DNA from: Mesorhizobium kowhaii
Lineage (GTDB): Bacteria > Pseudomonadota > Alphaproteobacteria > Rhizobiales > Rhizobiaceae
Assembly (NCBI RefSeq): GCF_003253745.1
Contig: NZ_MZXV01000032.1
Location: 930,001 to 994,000 of the forward strand
Direction: 5' to 3'
DNA length: 64,000 bases
Part shown: one piece after another, positions 54,680-63,347 of the stretch
How the letters are laid out: the number at the start of each line of letters is the position of its first letter
How positions within the stretch are numbered: position 1 is the first letter of the stretch
Made by a program: the position numbers and the translations under genes
The notes under the pieces: generated by a model
What the model was told of the DNA's origin: nothing
Seen by the model: the letters and a program-made list of their open reading frames with translations, nothing else
Databases searched by the model: none

Positions 54680-56167
54680 CTAGGAAGACGCAGGACGCTG
54701 CGCCGCGATCTGCCGTCCCAGCCTCGTCACTTGACGCACCAGAAGGTCGAGATCCTCGCGCCGGGTGCGGTGGTTGGTGATTGCCACCCGCAGCCAGTGC
54801 TGGCCATGCACCGTGGTGTCGGAGAGTGCTGCAATGCCCTCTTCCTGCAGTCGCAGCATGATTTCGGTGTTGAGCGCCTTCAGCGCCTCGCCCCTCAAAC
54901 CGGGCTGATAGCGGAAACAGACGATGTTGATGGTTGGCGAGGCGGCGAGCTCCAGTTCCGGCTCGGCCTCGATCAGCCCGGCGAGATAACCCGCCTGCGC
55001 GATGTTCTGGTCGATCAGGCGGCCGAACTTGTCGCTGCCATGCTCCTTCAGCGCCATCCACACCTTGAGCGCGCGAAACCCGCGCGTCGTCTGCAAGCCG
55101 TAATCATGCAGCCATTCGCCGGAGGCGAGGCCGCGCGGTGTCGATTCCAGAAATTCCGGCGTCACGGCGAAGGTCTTGCGATGCGCGACGGCATCCCTGA
55201 CCAGGGCGCAGCCAACCTCGAACGGCGCGTGCAGCCATTTGTGCGGGTCGAGCGCGACCGAATCGGCCCATTCGATGCCGGCGACGCGATGGGCATTTTC
55301 GGGCGCGATGGCGATCAGCGCACCAATGCAGCCGTCGACATGGAACCAGAGGCCTTCCTCATGCGCCAATTTGGCAAGCGCCTGCAGGTCGTCGATCGCG
55401 CCGGTGTTGACCGTGCCGGCCGTGCCAATGACGCAGGCCGGCTTGAATCCGGCCGCGCGGTCCTCGGCAATCGCTGCGCGCAAGGCAGCGATGTCGATGC
55501 GCAGTCCGGCATCGGTCGGGATGCGGCGCAGCGCCCGGTTGCCGAGGCCGAGCGCCTCCATCGCCTTGCGGTGGCAGGAATGGATCTGGTCCGAGCCGTA
55601 GAAACGCAACGGCTTCTCGATGGCGGCAACGCCATGCTCGCGCACGTCGATGCCGGCCTTGGCGTTGCGCGCTACCGTCAGCCCGATGATGTTGGCCATC
55701 GAGCCGCCGCTGACCAGCGTGCCGCCGGCAGAAGCAGGAAAACCCAGCATCTGCTTGCACCAGTTCACCACCTGGCTGTCCATCAGCCCGGCGGCATGGT
55801 TGCCGCCGCCGAGATTGGAGCCCTGGATTGCCGCGAGGAAGTCGCCGAGAGCGCCGGCAAGGTTGCTCGACCCCATGTACCAGGACCAGAAGCGCGGATG
55901 GATGTTGCCCATCGGATAGGGCATCACATTGCGTGCGACCTCGGCATAGACATCGGCGAGCGGCGATGGCGATCGCGGCAAAGGTGCGGTGAAGAATGCC
56001 CGCACCTCGCCAGGCATCTCCTGCCACACCGGACGCTCCCTGACATCGCGCAGATGAGCGACGGCATCGTCGACGATCCGGTGCGACAGGGCCTGCACAT
56101 CGGCCCAGTCCCGGGGGTCAAGCGTTTCCTCCGCCATCATGCCAAGGGTTTCCTGCGCCGCGTCCAT
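54680..56167 (-). CDS. group II PLP-dependent decarboxylase
   Basis: 495 residues; GGGAGGA precedes the start. PLP lysine is Lys310 in SVALDPHKWLHAPF; Asp278 (FHVDGC) pairs with the ring nitrogen and the SCHRKA stretch near 197-202 contributes the stacking histidine. NIHPRFWSWY and LVSGGSMANI match the aromatic-L-amino-acid/glutamate decarboxylase superfamily. Substrate is not deducible. It begins 13 bp after the cysteine-synthase-like gene, so the two enzymes probably act in one short pathway. Confidence 0.88.
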   Translation of the reverse strand: MDAAQETLGMMAEETLDPRDWADVQALSHRIVDDAVAHLRDVRERPVWQEMPGEVRAFFTAPLPRSPSPLADVYAEVARNVMPYPMGNIHPRFWSWYMGSSNLAGALGDFLAAIQGSNLGGGNHAAGLMDSQVVNWCKQMLGFPASAGGTLVSGGSMANIIGLTVARNAKAGIDVREHGVAAIEKPLRFYGSDQIHSCHRKAMEALGLGNRALRRIPTDAGLRIDIAALRAAIAEDRAAGFKPACVIGTAGTVNTGAIDDLQALAKLAHEEGLWFHVDGCIGALIAIAPENAHRVAGIEWADSVALDPHKWLHAPFEVGCALVRDAVAHRKTFAVTPEFLESTPRGLASGEWLHDYGLQTTRGFRALKVWMALKEHGSDKFGRLIDQNIAQAGYLAGLIEAEPELELAASPTINIVCFRYQPGLRGEALKALNTEIMLRLQEEGIAALSDTTVHGQHWLRVAITNHRTRREDLDLLVRQVTRLGRQIAAQRPASS

Positions 56168-56180
56168 GACCGGTCCTCCC

Positions 56181-57269
56181 TCAAGCCGCCGGGAACTGGC
56201 AGCCGGGCGTCGAGCGCGACAGGGCGATCTCGTCGGCGTCCATCTCGGCCTCGATGCCGTCGAACAGCGGCGTCGACATGTAGCGCTCGCCGGTGTCGGG
56301 CAGCATGCACAGGATCACCGCGCCGGCTGGCGCCCGTTCGGCGACCTGCCGCGCCACGGCGAAGGTGGCGCCGCCGGAAATGCCGGTGAAGATGCCTTCC
56401 TGGCGTGCCAGCGCCTTGGCCCATTTGATGCCCTCGGGCCCGGCAATCGGCATCACCTCGTCATAGAGGCTGGCGTCGATCGCTTCCTGCAGCACATTGG
56501 GGATGAAGTCCGGCGTCCAGCCCTGGATCGGGTGCGGCTCGAAGGCCGGGTGGGTGGCGGCGGGAGCGCCATCGGCACCGCGCTGCTGCGCCTTGCCGCT
56601 GCCGATGAGCTGCGCGTTGGCCGGCTCGGACAGCACAATGCGGGTGTCCGGCCGTTCCCGCCGCAGCACGCGCGCCACGCCGACGACCGTGCCGCCGGTG
56701 CCATAGCCGGTGACGAAGCAGTCGAGCCGCGAACCGGCGAAATCGTTGATGATCTCGCGCGCCGTCGTCGCCTCGTGGATGGCGGCATTGGCCGCCGTCT
56801 CGAACTGGCGGGCGAGGAACCAGCCATTGGCCTCAGCCAGCTCCACCGCCTTCTTGTACATGCCAAAACCCTTCTCGGCGCGCGGCGTCAGCACCACCTT
56901 GGCCCCCAGCATGCGCATCAGCTTGCGGCGCTCGACGGAAAAACTGTCGGCCATGGTGACGACCAGCGGATAGCCCTTCTGCGCGCAGACCATGGCCAGC
57001 CCGATGCCGGTGTTGCCGCTGGTCGCTTCGACGATGGTCTGGCCCGGCTTCAGCGCGCCGCTGCGCTCACCCTCCTCGATGATGTTGAGCGCCAGCCGGT
57101 CCTTCACCGAGGCGCCGGGGTTGAAGAACTCGGCCTTCACATAGATCGTCGCATGGGCCGGCCCCAGATTGTTGATGCGGACCACCGGCGTGTCGCCGAC
57201 GGTGTCGAGAATGCTGTCGAACAGGTGGCCGCGCCCGGCCGTGGTCCTGATTTTCTGCTGATGCAACAT
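56181..57269 (-). CDS. cysteine synthase-like PLP enzyme
   Basis: 362 residues; GAGGAG precedes the start. PLP lysine is Lys56 in NPGASVKDRLA; the substrate loop EATSGNTGIGLA is at 81-92, with GYGTGGTVVGVARVL and FTGISGGATF (phosphate/PLP pocket). It is longer than CysK/CysM (~300-325) because of a C-terminal extension. It could use O-acetylserine, O-phosphoserine or a related substrate; pairing with a decarboxylase argues against plain cysteine synthesis. Confidence 0.88.
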   Translation of the reverse strand: MLHQQKIRTTAGRGHLFDSILDTVGDTPVVRINNLGPAHATIYVKAEFFNPGASVKDRLALNIIEEGERSGALKPGQTIVEATSGNTGIGLAMVCAQKGYPLVVTMADSFSVERRKLMRMLGAKVVLTPRAEKGFGMYKKAVELAEANGWFLARQFETAANAAIHEATTAREIINDFAGSRLDCFVTGYGTGGTVVGVARVLRRERPDTRIVLSEPANAQLIGSGKAQQRGADGAPAATHPAFEPHPIQGWTPDFIPNVLQEAIDASLYDEVMPIAGPEGIKWAKALARQEGIFTGISGGATFAVARQVAERAPAGAVILCMLPDTGERYMSTPLFDGIEAEMDADEIALSRSTPGCQFPAA

Positions 57270-57470
57270 CTTTGATCTCCTCGATCGTTTTCCATCACAA
57301 GCCGGTTACAAACCGGCGGCTTGGGCGGCGAGGTTTCGAGACCTTGCCGCGATAGGACAGACATGCCGGCGATGCGGCAATGGCGGTATCCGGCGCGAAA
57401 TTCGCAGCCGGATGCGCCGTGTCGCGTTCGGTGGTACAGGAGAGGCCGACAGGCCAGCGTGGGAGCAGGC

Positions 57471-59507
57471 GTGGAAACGCACGTGGAATCCGCCACATCG
57501 AGGCTGGACGGCGAAGCGACCGGCCTATCCGTGCGCCTGCTTGGATCGCTGACGATCTCCCGCAACGGCGTTCCGGTGGCGCTGCCGGCCTCACGCAAGC
57601 TGCGGGCGCTGTTTGCTTATCTGGCGCTGGCGCCGCACGCCGTTGGCCGCAGTCGCCTGTGCGAGCTGTTGTGGGACGTGCCCAACGACCCCCGTGGCGA
57701 GCTGCGCTGGTGCCTCAGCAAGCTGCGCGGCGTTCTCGACGAGCCCGACCGGCGCCGCGTCTCCACGCAAGGCGACACGGTCGCGCTTGATCTGAGCGAT
57801 TGCCCGGTTGATGCGCTGGAGGTCACCAACGCTGCCGCGCAAGGGATCGGCGCCCTTGACGTGGAGCGGCTACGGGCGCTGGCAAAACTGTTCGCCGGCG
57901 ATTTCCTCGACGGGCTGGAGCTCGAACGCAGCCCGCATTTCAACAGCTGGCTGGTCGCTCAACGCCGCCGCTTTCACTCATGCCATGCCGCCGTGCTGGA
58001 GCAGCTTGCCGCAAACCATCCGGCTGACACACCGGATGTGTCCGCGTATCTCGACAAATGGGTCGAGCTGGCGCCATTCGACACGCGCGCGCATGTGGCA
58101 CTGCTGGCCAATCTGGCCGAGCGCGGCGAGATCGGCGCCGCCGAGGATCATTTGGCGTCGGCGGCTCGGCTGTTCCAGTCGGAGGCGCTCGATTTCGGAC
58201 CGGTCCACGCCGCCTGGCGGGCGATGCGCGAGCAACGGTCAGGTGCTTCGTTCCGGGCACAACCTGCCTGCCTGTCCGCAGTGTCGCGTCTGGTCGCCGC
58301 ACCCGACGACGCCGGTCCGGTCGAGCCCAGCCACGCTTCGCTGGCGGTAATGCCGTTTGTCGAGGAAACCGGCGGCACGCGCGGCGGGCTCGCCGACGGT
58401 TTCACCCACGACATCATCACCCGCCTGGCCAAGCTCAGGGATTTCTTTGTCATCGCGCGCGGATCGGTGTTTGCACTGGCCGAGAAGAACATCGCGCCTG
58501 AGGATGCCGGGCGCCGGCTGAATGTCGACTATGTCGCCACCGGCACCGTACGCAGCCCGCCCGGCCGCCTCATTGTCAGCGTCGAACTCATCGAGGTGCG
58601 CACGGCCAGGATCGTCTGGGCCGAGACGTTCGAGCGCCGGCCCGACGACATCTTCGGCGTGCTTGACGATATCGGCAACAGCATCGTCTCATCGATTTCG
58701 GCCGAGATCGAAACGGTCGAGCGCAACCGCGCCATGCTGAAGGCGCCCAATTCGCTCAACGCCTGGGAGGCCTATCATCGCGGCCTCTGGCACATGTACC
58801 GCTTCACCCAGGCCGAGAACGAGCACGCGCGGCATTTCTTCGATATGGCCGTGCAGCTCGATCCCACCTTTGCCCGCGCCTATGCCGGCCTGTCCTTCAC
58901 CCATTGGCAGAACGCCTTCCAGCGCTGGGGCGACCGCGACCGGGAAAGTGGGCTGGCCTTCGAGAGCGCCGGCCACAGCCTGCTGGTCGACGACCACAAT
59001 CCGGCCGCGCACTGGGCGATGGGCCGGGCGCTGTGGCTGCGCGGCGAGCAGGACGGCTCGCTGCTCGAGCTGGAACGGGCGGTCGATCTCAGCCCCAACT
59101 TCGCGCTTGGCCACTACGCGCTGTCCTTCGTCCACTCGCAGTCGGGCGACCCGCAGGCGGCGATCGGCTCGTCCGACCATTCGCGCCATCTCAGCCCGTT
59201 CGACCCGCTGCTGTTCGGCATGCTGGGGGCGCGGGCGATGGCGCATGTCCGGCTCGGCCAGTTCGAGGAGGCGGCCGAATGGGCGCTGAAGGCGGCGGCG
59301 CGGCCCAACGCCCACGCCATCATCCTGGCGATCGCAGCACACTGCCTGGCGCTGGCGGGACGCCTCGACGAGGCGCGCGGCTTTGCCGCCGCCATCCGCA
59401 AGACGTTGCCGAACTATGGCGTCGACGATTTCATCGGCACCTTCCGCTTCGAGCCGGACGCCGTGGCGCTGTTCCGGCAAGGCGCAAGGCGGATCGGGCT
59501 GGGCTGA
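57471..59507 (+). CDS. transcriptional regulator with OmpR-like DNA-binding, BTAD, TolB-like and TPR regions
   Basis: The GTG at 57471 (GGGAGC upstream) gives 678 residues; the frame stays open from 57321. Residues ~20-110 resemble a winged-helix DNA-binding domain (LLGSLTISRNGVPV...LCELLWD). A BTAD-type helical domain (~115-260) follows, as in SARP/AfsR-like regulators. A TolB-like segment (LAVMPFVEE...NVDYVATGTV, ~290-420) and TPR-type repeats (~440-650) complete it. No cyclase active-site residues were found. It is divergent from the PLP-enzyme pair and probably controls it. Confidence 0.8.
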   Translation: METHVESATSRLDGEATGLSVRLLGSLTISRNGVPVALPASRKLRALFAYLALAPHAVGRSRLCELLWDVPNDPRGELRWCLSKLRGVLDEPDRRRVSTQGDTVALDLSDCPVDALEVTNAAAQGIGALDVERLRALAKLFAGDFLDGLELERSPHFNSWLVAQRRRFHSCHAAVLEQLAANHPADTPDVSAYLDKWVELAPFDTRAHVALLANLAERGEIGAAEDHLASAARLFQSEALDFGPVHAAWRAMREQRSGASFRAQPACLSAVSRLVAAPDDAGPVEPSHASLAVMPFVEETGGTRGGLADGFTHDIITRLAKLRDFFVIARGSVFALAEKNIAPEDAGRRLNVDYVATGTVRSPPGRLIVSVELIEVRTARIVWAETFERRPDDIFGVLDDIGNSIVSSISAEIETVERNRAMLKAPNSLNAWEAYHRGLWHMYRFTQAENEHARHFFDMAVQLDPTFARAYAGLSFTHWQNAFQRWGDRDRESGLAFESAGHSLLVDDHNPAAHWAMGRALWLRGEQDGSLLELERAVDLSPNFALGHYALSFVHSQSGDPQAAIGSSDHSRHLSPFDPLLFGMLGARAMAHVRLGQFEEAAEWALKAAARPNAHAIILAIAAHCLALAGRLDEARGFAAAIRKTLPNYGVDDFIGTFRFEPDAVALFRQGARRIGLG

Positions 59508-59620
59508 AGCCGGGATGCCACCAAAACTTCGGCCTCAATTCCGCCGGGTTAACAATGTCGGAAGGGGATGCTTAACCGTTTTCGGCTATGTCACCCCCCG
59601 GGGGGCCTGACAAAGTGAGT

Positions 59621-59803
59621 ATGATGAGCAACAGCCCCGACAAGCGCAACGAATGGCGCGCCATCTTTTACGTGCAAGCCCGCGTTGCCATCCTGTTCGT
59701 GCCGGTTGTCGCCAGCCTGCTGATCATAGCCGCACTGGCCGGCAACGAACGCAAATCCGTTCCCGGCACGATCGACCCGACCGTCACAGGCTCCGTGCGT
59801 TAG
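59621..59803 (+). CDS. small single-pass membrane protein
   Basis: 60 residues starting MMSNSPDKRNEWR; one transmembrane helix (RVAILFVPVVASLLIIAAL) and a short tail ending TVTGSVR. A second ATG follows directly. No family recognised. Small, but the hydrophobic helix and typical codon use argue it is real. Confidence 0.55.
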   Translation: MMSNSPDKRNEWRAIFYVQARVAILFVPVVASLLIIAALAGNERKSVPGTIDPTVTGSVR

Positions 59804-59903
59804 ACCGGTGGTCGTCAGTTCTTCGGGGCGGCCGGCAAGGAGGAACGGCCAGGCGCTTGGCGTGCGCTATCGGTGCGTTGTCGTTTGGCGCTAAAGTCAT
59901 CCA

Positions 59904-60284
59904 ATGGCACTGAGTGAATGGGCGCGGACGATCAAGCGCGACGTGCATGCGCTCTACCTCGCCGCAGGCGATCCCCGAACGCCGTGGTACGCCAAGGCGC
60001 TTGCCTTGTGTGTCGCAGGCTACGCCTTGTCCCCAATCGACCTGATCCCCGATTTCATCCCGGTGATTGGCTACCTCGACGATGTGATCCTGGTCCCCTT
60101 GGGCGTCCTTGCCGTGATCAAGATGATACCGCCCGAGGTGATGGCGGAACACAGACAGGCCGCCGCCCTTGCCGTTGACAGGCCAGTGAGCCGCAGCGCC
60201 GCGGTGATCATCGCTTGTATCTGGATCGCTTCGGTCGCGCTGGCGGGATGGCTGGGATATCGATACTTCGCCGGCAGATTTTGA
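59904..60284 (+). CDS. YkvA/DUF1232 family membrane protein
   Basis: 126 residues. The DUF1232 core reads PWYAKALALCVAGYALSPIDLIPD and FIPVIGYLDDVILVPLGV, followed by a C-terminal transmembrane helix (AVIIACIWIASVALAGWLGY). Family function is unclear; members are small membrane-associated proteins. Confidence 0.9.
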   Translation: MALSEWARTIKRDVHALYLAAGDPRTPWYAKALALCVAGYALSPIDLIPDFIPVIGYLDDVILVPLGVLAVIKMIPPEVMAEHRQAAALAVDRPVSRSAAVIIACIWIASVALAGWLGYRYFAGRF

Positions 60285-60308
60285 AGTCGCGTCCCGATAA
60301 CGTCGGGC

Positions 60309-60617
60309 TCAATAAAAGCGCGGGATCGGACCGTTCTGTGGCGTGGTGCGGTCGCCGAGGTCGAGAAAGACCTCGTCGATGTAGCACCATCCCCAGCCCT
60401 CCGGCGGATCGTAGCCCTCGATGATCGGATGTCGGGTGGCGTGAAAATGCTTGGTGGCGTGACGATTGGGCGAGTCGTCGCAGCAGCCGACATGGCCGCA
60501 GGTGCGGCAGAGCCGCAGATGCACCCATTCCGAGCCGCTCTTCAGGCATTCCTCGCAACCGAGCGCGCTCGGCGTCACGTCCTTGATATCAGCCGCATGT
60601 CTGCATTCATCCGCCAT
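60309..60617 (-). CDS. UBP-type zinc finger protein
   Basis: 102 residues from the ATG at 60617, which shares a base with the TGA of the gene before it. Zinc ligands are in CRHAADI, LGCEECLKSGSEWVHLRLCRTCGHVGCC and HATKHFHATRHPI; the end WCYIDEVFLDL is typical of bacterial UBP-finger proteins. Eukaryotic UBP fingers bind the ubiquitin tail. The bacterial role is not known; the one-base overlap ties it to the flavoenzyme upstream. Confidence 0.92.
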   Translation of the reverse strand: MADECRHAADIKDVTPSALGCEECLKSGSEWVHLRLCRTCGHVGCCDDSPNRHATKHFHATRHPIIEGYDPPEGWGWCYIDEVFLDLGDRTTPQNGPIPRFY

Positions 60618-62308
60618 CACATTCTCCCGATCCGTTCCGGTGTAACGGCCTGGCTGCCGTCTTGCGCGAGATATGCGTGCAATGCCGCCACCACCTGGGC
60701 ACCTTCGCCGACGGCCGCCGCAACGCGCTTGACCGAGCCGGCGCGGACGTCGCCGATGGCAAACACCCCGCTGCGGCTCGTCTCCATCGCACCATGCCCC
60801 GATCCTAGGTCGGATCCGGTGCGCACGAAACCCTTGGCGTCCAGCGCCACGTTGCAGTTCGCCAGCCAATCCGTATTCGGGTCGGCGCCGATGAACAGAA
60901 AGAGGTGGCGGATCGGGCGCGTCGTTTCCGCGCCGCTGGCGCGGTTGCGCCACCGCACGGTGGCAAGACTGCCCTCGTCGCCGTCCAGCGCCTCGACCTC
61001 GGTCCCGGTCAGAACCTCGATGTTCGGCTGCGCCCTGATGCGCTCGACCAGATAGCGCGACATGCTGGCATCGAGGCTGCCGCCGCGCGCCAGCAGCGTC
61101 ACCTTGCGGACGTGGCTGGCCAGGTAGACAGCCGCCTGTCCGGCCGAATTGCCGGCGCCGACCAGTGCCACTTCCTGGCTCTGGCAAAGCCGCGCTTCGA
61201 TCGGCGAGGCCCAATAATGCACACACGTTCCCTCGAACTGCGCCAGGTTGGCGACATCGAGGCGGCGGTAGCGCGCGCCGCTGGCGATCACCACGGTGCG
61301 CGTCCGCACGGTCTCGCCGTCGCCGACATCAAGCGTGTAACGGGCGCCGTCGGTCGCAGCGCTCAGCAGCTTCGCCTCGTCCGGTATCACCATTTCGACG
61401 CCGAATTTCTGCGCCTGGTTGTAGGCGCGCGCCATCAGCGCCATGCCCGAAATGCCGGTCGGGAAGCCGAGATAGTTCTCGATGCGCGAAGAGGCGCCGG
61501 CCTGTCCGCCGAAGGCCCGGCAATCGAGCACGATCGTCGACAGCCCTTCGGACGCCGCATAGACGGCCGCCGCCAACCCCGCCGGCCCGGCGCCGACGAT
61601 GGCGACGTCGTATAATTTGTCGGCATCGATCGGCCGCAGCAGGCCGATGCAGCGGGCGAGGTCCTTCTCGCCGGGATTGAGCAACAGCCTGCCGTTCGGA
61701 CACAGCACGATCGGCAGATGATGAGGGTCGACATCGAAGCGCTCGACCAGGGTTTTGGCGCAAGGATCACTGTCGGAATCAAGCACACGGTGCGGCTGGC
61801 CGCTGCGAGCCAGGAAACCCTGCAGCCGCAAGACGTCGCTGTTGTCGACGGGCCCGATGATGACCGGCCCACTGGTGGCGCTTTCCAGCAGCCCGACACG
61901 GCGCAGGATCAGCGCCCGCATGATGCGCTCGCCGAGATTGGCCTCCTGCACCATCAGGTCGCGCAGCCTCTGCGAGGGGATGACGAACGCCTCCACCGGC
62001 TCGGCGGCCTGCGCATTCACCAGCGAGGGGCGGGCCGAAAGCTGCGCCAGTTCGCCGACAAAACTGCCCGGACCATGCGTGACGATCGTTTCGCGCCGGC
62101 CGAGCCCGCCATCCTGGGTGATGTCCACTCTGCCCGACAGGACGACGATCAAGCCGGGCGCCACAGCGCCGGCTGTGACGATGTGCTCGCCGGCGGCATA
62201 GAAGCTGGCCTCGCCGAACCGGCGCATGTGATCGATGTCGGCTTCAGCCAGCGTTGGGAACGCCTGATCGCGACGCGCGCCGAAGATCGGGTTGGTGGTT
62301 TGAGACAT
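60617..62308 (-). CDS. cyclic-nucleotide-binding domain fused to a thioredoxin-reductase-like flavoenzyme
   Basis: 563 residues from the ATG at 62308; the reading frame upstream runs antisense through the tRNA and is not used. A cNMP-type domain (~15-135) has GSFVGELAQLSARPS. A short thioredoxin-like linker follows, then a thioredoxin-reductase fold with VAIVGAGPAGLAAAVYAAS, GGQAGASSRIENYLGFP and LVGAGNSAGQAAVYLASH. The CxxC redox pair of true reductases is absent: the equivalent stretch reads VHYWASPIEARLC. It probably is a regulated oxidoreductase of a different kind. Confidence 0.88.
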   Translation of the reverse strand: MSQTTNPIFGARRDQAFPTLAEADIDHMRRFGEASFYAAGEHIVTAGAVAPGLIVVLSGRVDITQDGGLGRRETIVTHGPGSFVGELAQLSARPSLVNAQAAEPVEAFVIPSQRLRDLMVQEANLGERIMRALILRRVGLLESATSGPVIIGPVDNSDVLRLQGFLARSGQPHRVLDSDSDPCAKTLVERFDVDPHHLPIVLCPNGRLLLNPGEKDLARCIGLLRPIDADKLYDVAIVGAGPAGLAAAVYAASEGLSTIVLDCRAFGGQAGASSRIENYLGFPTGISGMALMARAYNQAQKFGVEMVIPDEAKLLSAATDGARYTLDVGDGETVRTRTVVIASGARYRRLDVANLAQFEGTCVHYWASPIEARLCQSQEVALVGAGNSAGQAAVYLASHVRKVTLLARGGSLDASMSRYLVERIRAQPNIEVLTGTEVEALDGDEGSLATVRWRNRASGAETTRPIRHLFLFIGADPNTDWLANCNVALDAKGFVRTGSDLGSGHGAMETSRSGVFAIGDVRAGSVKRVAAAVGEGAQVVAALHAYLAQDGSQAVTPERIGRM

Positions 62309-62387
62309 GGTTTCGAGCCTACCGAAGCGGCCGCGGAGTTTGAAGCGGTTTGTTGAGCGCCTAGCCGGGAGGAGAGGTTGGCGGCAA

Positions 62388-62417
62388 CAAAAAAGCCCGG
62401 ACGAACCGGGCTTTTTC
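62388..62417. terminator. bidirectional terminator between tRNA-Leu and the flavoenzyme gene
   Basis: AAAAGCCCGG (62391-62400) and CCGGGCTTTT (62406-62415) form a perfect 10-bp stem around ACGAA. T-runs follow on both strands. In the minus direction it lies about 40 nt after the tRNA 3' end. Confidence 0.9.
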
Positions 62418-62457
62418 TTTGGGTCTCTGAACCATCGAATGGTTCGAAACGGGAATT

Positions 62458-62542
62458 TGGTGCCCAGAAGAGGACTCGAACCTCCACTCCTTGCGGAACA
62501 CGGACCTGAACCGTGCGCGTCTACCAATTCCGCCATCTGGGC
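62458..62542 (-). tRNA. tRNA-Leu (anticodon CAG)
   Basis: Read on the minus strand, acceptor GCCCAGA (62542-62536) pairs with TCTGGGC, then A and an encoded CCA at 62460-62458. The anticodon stem CACGG/CCGTG encloses loop TTCAGGT with anticodon CAG. A long variable arm (TTCCGCAAGGAGTGG region) and the TTCGAGT T-loop are present, as expected for class II tRNA-Leu. Length is 85 nt. Confidence 0.96.
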
Positions 62543-62597
62543 TGGTGCGGGCTCATGTAAGCGGGCAAGCGATGTGTGTCAACGCGCTTTTTTCAAA

Positions 62598-62642
62598 GCA
62601 TGATCCCGAAAAGTGGGAACCGGTTTTCGGAAAAGATCATGC
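62598..62642. repeat. 45-bp palindromic intergenic element
   Basis: GCATGATC (62598-62605) and GATCATGC (62635-62642) are its ends, with inner CGAAAA...TTTTCG arms. It lies between the tRNA gene and the gpmA stop and may be a terminator for gpmA. Confidence 0.75.
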
Positions 62643-62684
62643 CCAATCAAGAATGGCCAACTGTGCTTGCCGGCTCAAGGATCG

Positions 62685-63305
62685 TCAGTCGTCCAGCACT
62701 TCCTTCGAAGCCACCGTCGAATCGGCATTGAGCTCGTAGATGACCGGCACGCCGGTGCCGAGTTCCAGTTTGACGATCTCCTCGCCCGACTTGCCGTCCA
62801 GTGCCATGATCAGCGCGCGCAGCGAGTTGCCGTGCGCGGCGACCAGCACGGTGCCGCCGCGCAGCACATGCGGCTGCAGGTCATGCAGGTAGTAGGGCCA
62901 GACGCGGGCGCCGGTGTCCTTCAGGCTTTCGCCGGCGGGCGGCGACACGTCGTAGGAGCGGCGCCAGACGTGCACCTGCTCCTCGCCCCATTTCTTGCGG
63001 GCATCGTCCTTGTTGAGGCCGGAGAGATCGCCATAGTCCCGCTCGTTCAGCGCCTGGTCGCGGATGGTTTTCAGATCGCTCTGGCCGACGGCGTCGAGAA
63101 TATGCTGGCAGGTTTTTTGCGCCCGGATCAGCGCCGAGGTGAAGGCGATGTCGAATTTCACGCCGCGCGCCTTGAGTTTTTGGCCCGCGGCCTTGGCCTC
63201 GGCGTGGCCCTGCTCGGTCAGGTCGACATCGCGCCAGCCGGTGAACAGGTTCTTCAGGTTCCATTCGCTCTGGCCGTGGCGCACGAGCACGAGGGTTCTC
63301 GACAT
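62685..63305 (-). CDS. gpmA: 2,3-bisphosphoglycerate-dependent phosphoglycerate mutase
   Basis: 206 residues starting [16 protein letters not shown], with the phosphohistidine His10. [22 protein letters not shown] carries the catalytic glutamate, and [14 protein letters not shown] the second histidine. It interconverts 2- and 3-phosphoglycerate in glycolysis and gluconeogenesis. It follows dapB by 42 bp on the same strand. Confidence 0.95.
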   Translation of the reverse strand: MSRTLVLVRHGQSEWNLKNLFTGWRDVDLTEQGHAEAKAAGQKLKARGVKFDIAFTSALIRAQKTCQHILDAVGQSDLKTIRDQALNERDYGDLSGLNKDDARKKWGEEQVHVWRRSYDVSPPAGESLKDTGARVWPYYLHDLQPHVLRGGTVLVAAHGNSLRALIMALDGKSGEEIVKLELGTGVPVIYELNADSTVASKEVLDD

Positions 63306-63347
63306 GTTTGCTCCCTTCAGTTTGGCAGATTGGCAGATTTTGGCCGC

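Noticed and set aside
60618..61226. Longer N terminus for the UBP zinc-finger protein
   Set aside because: The extension is antisense-free but lies inside the flavoenzyme gene in another frame; the ATG at 60617 has a GGGAGA site and matches family length.
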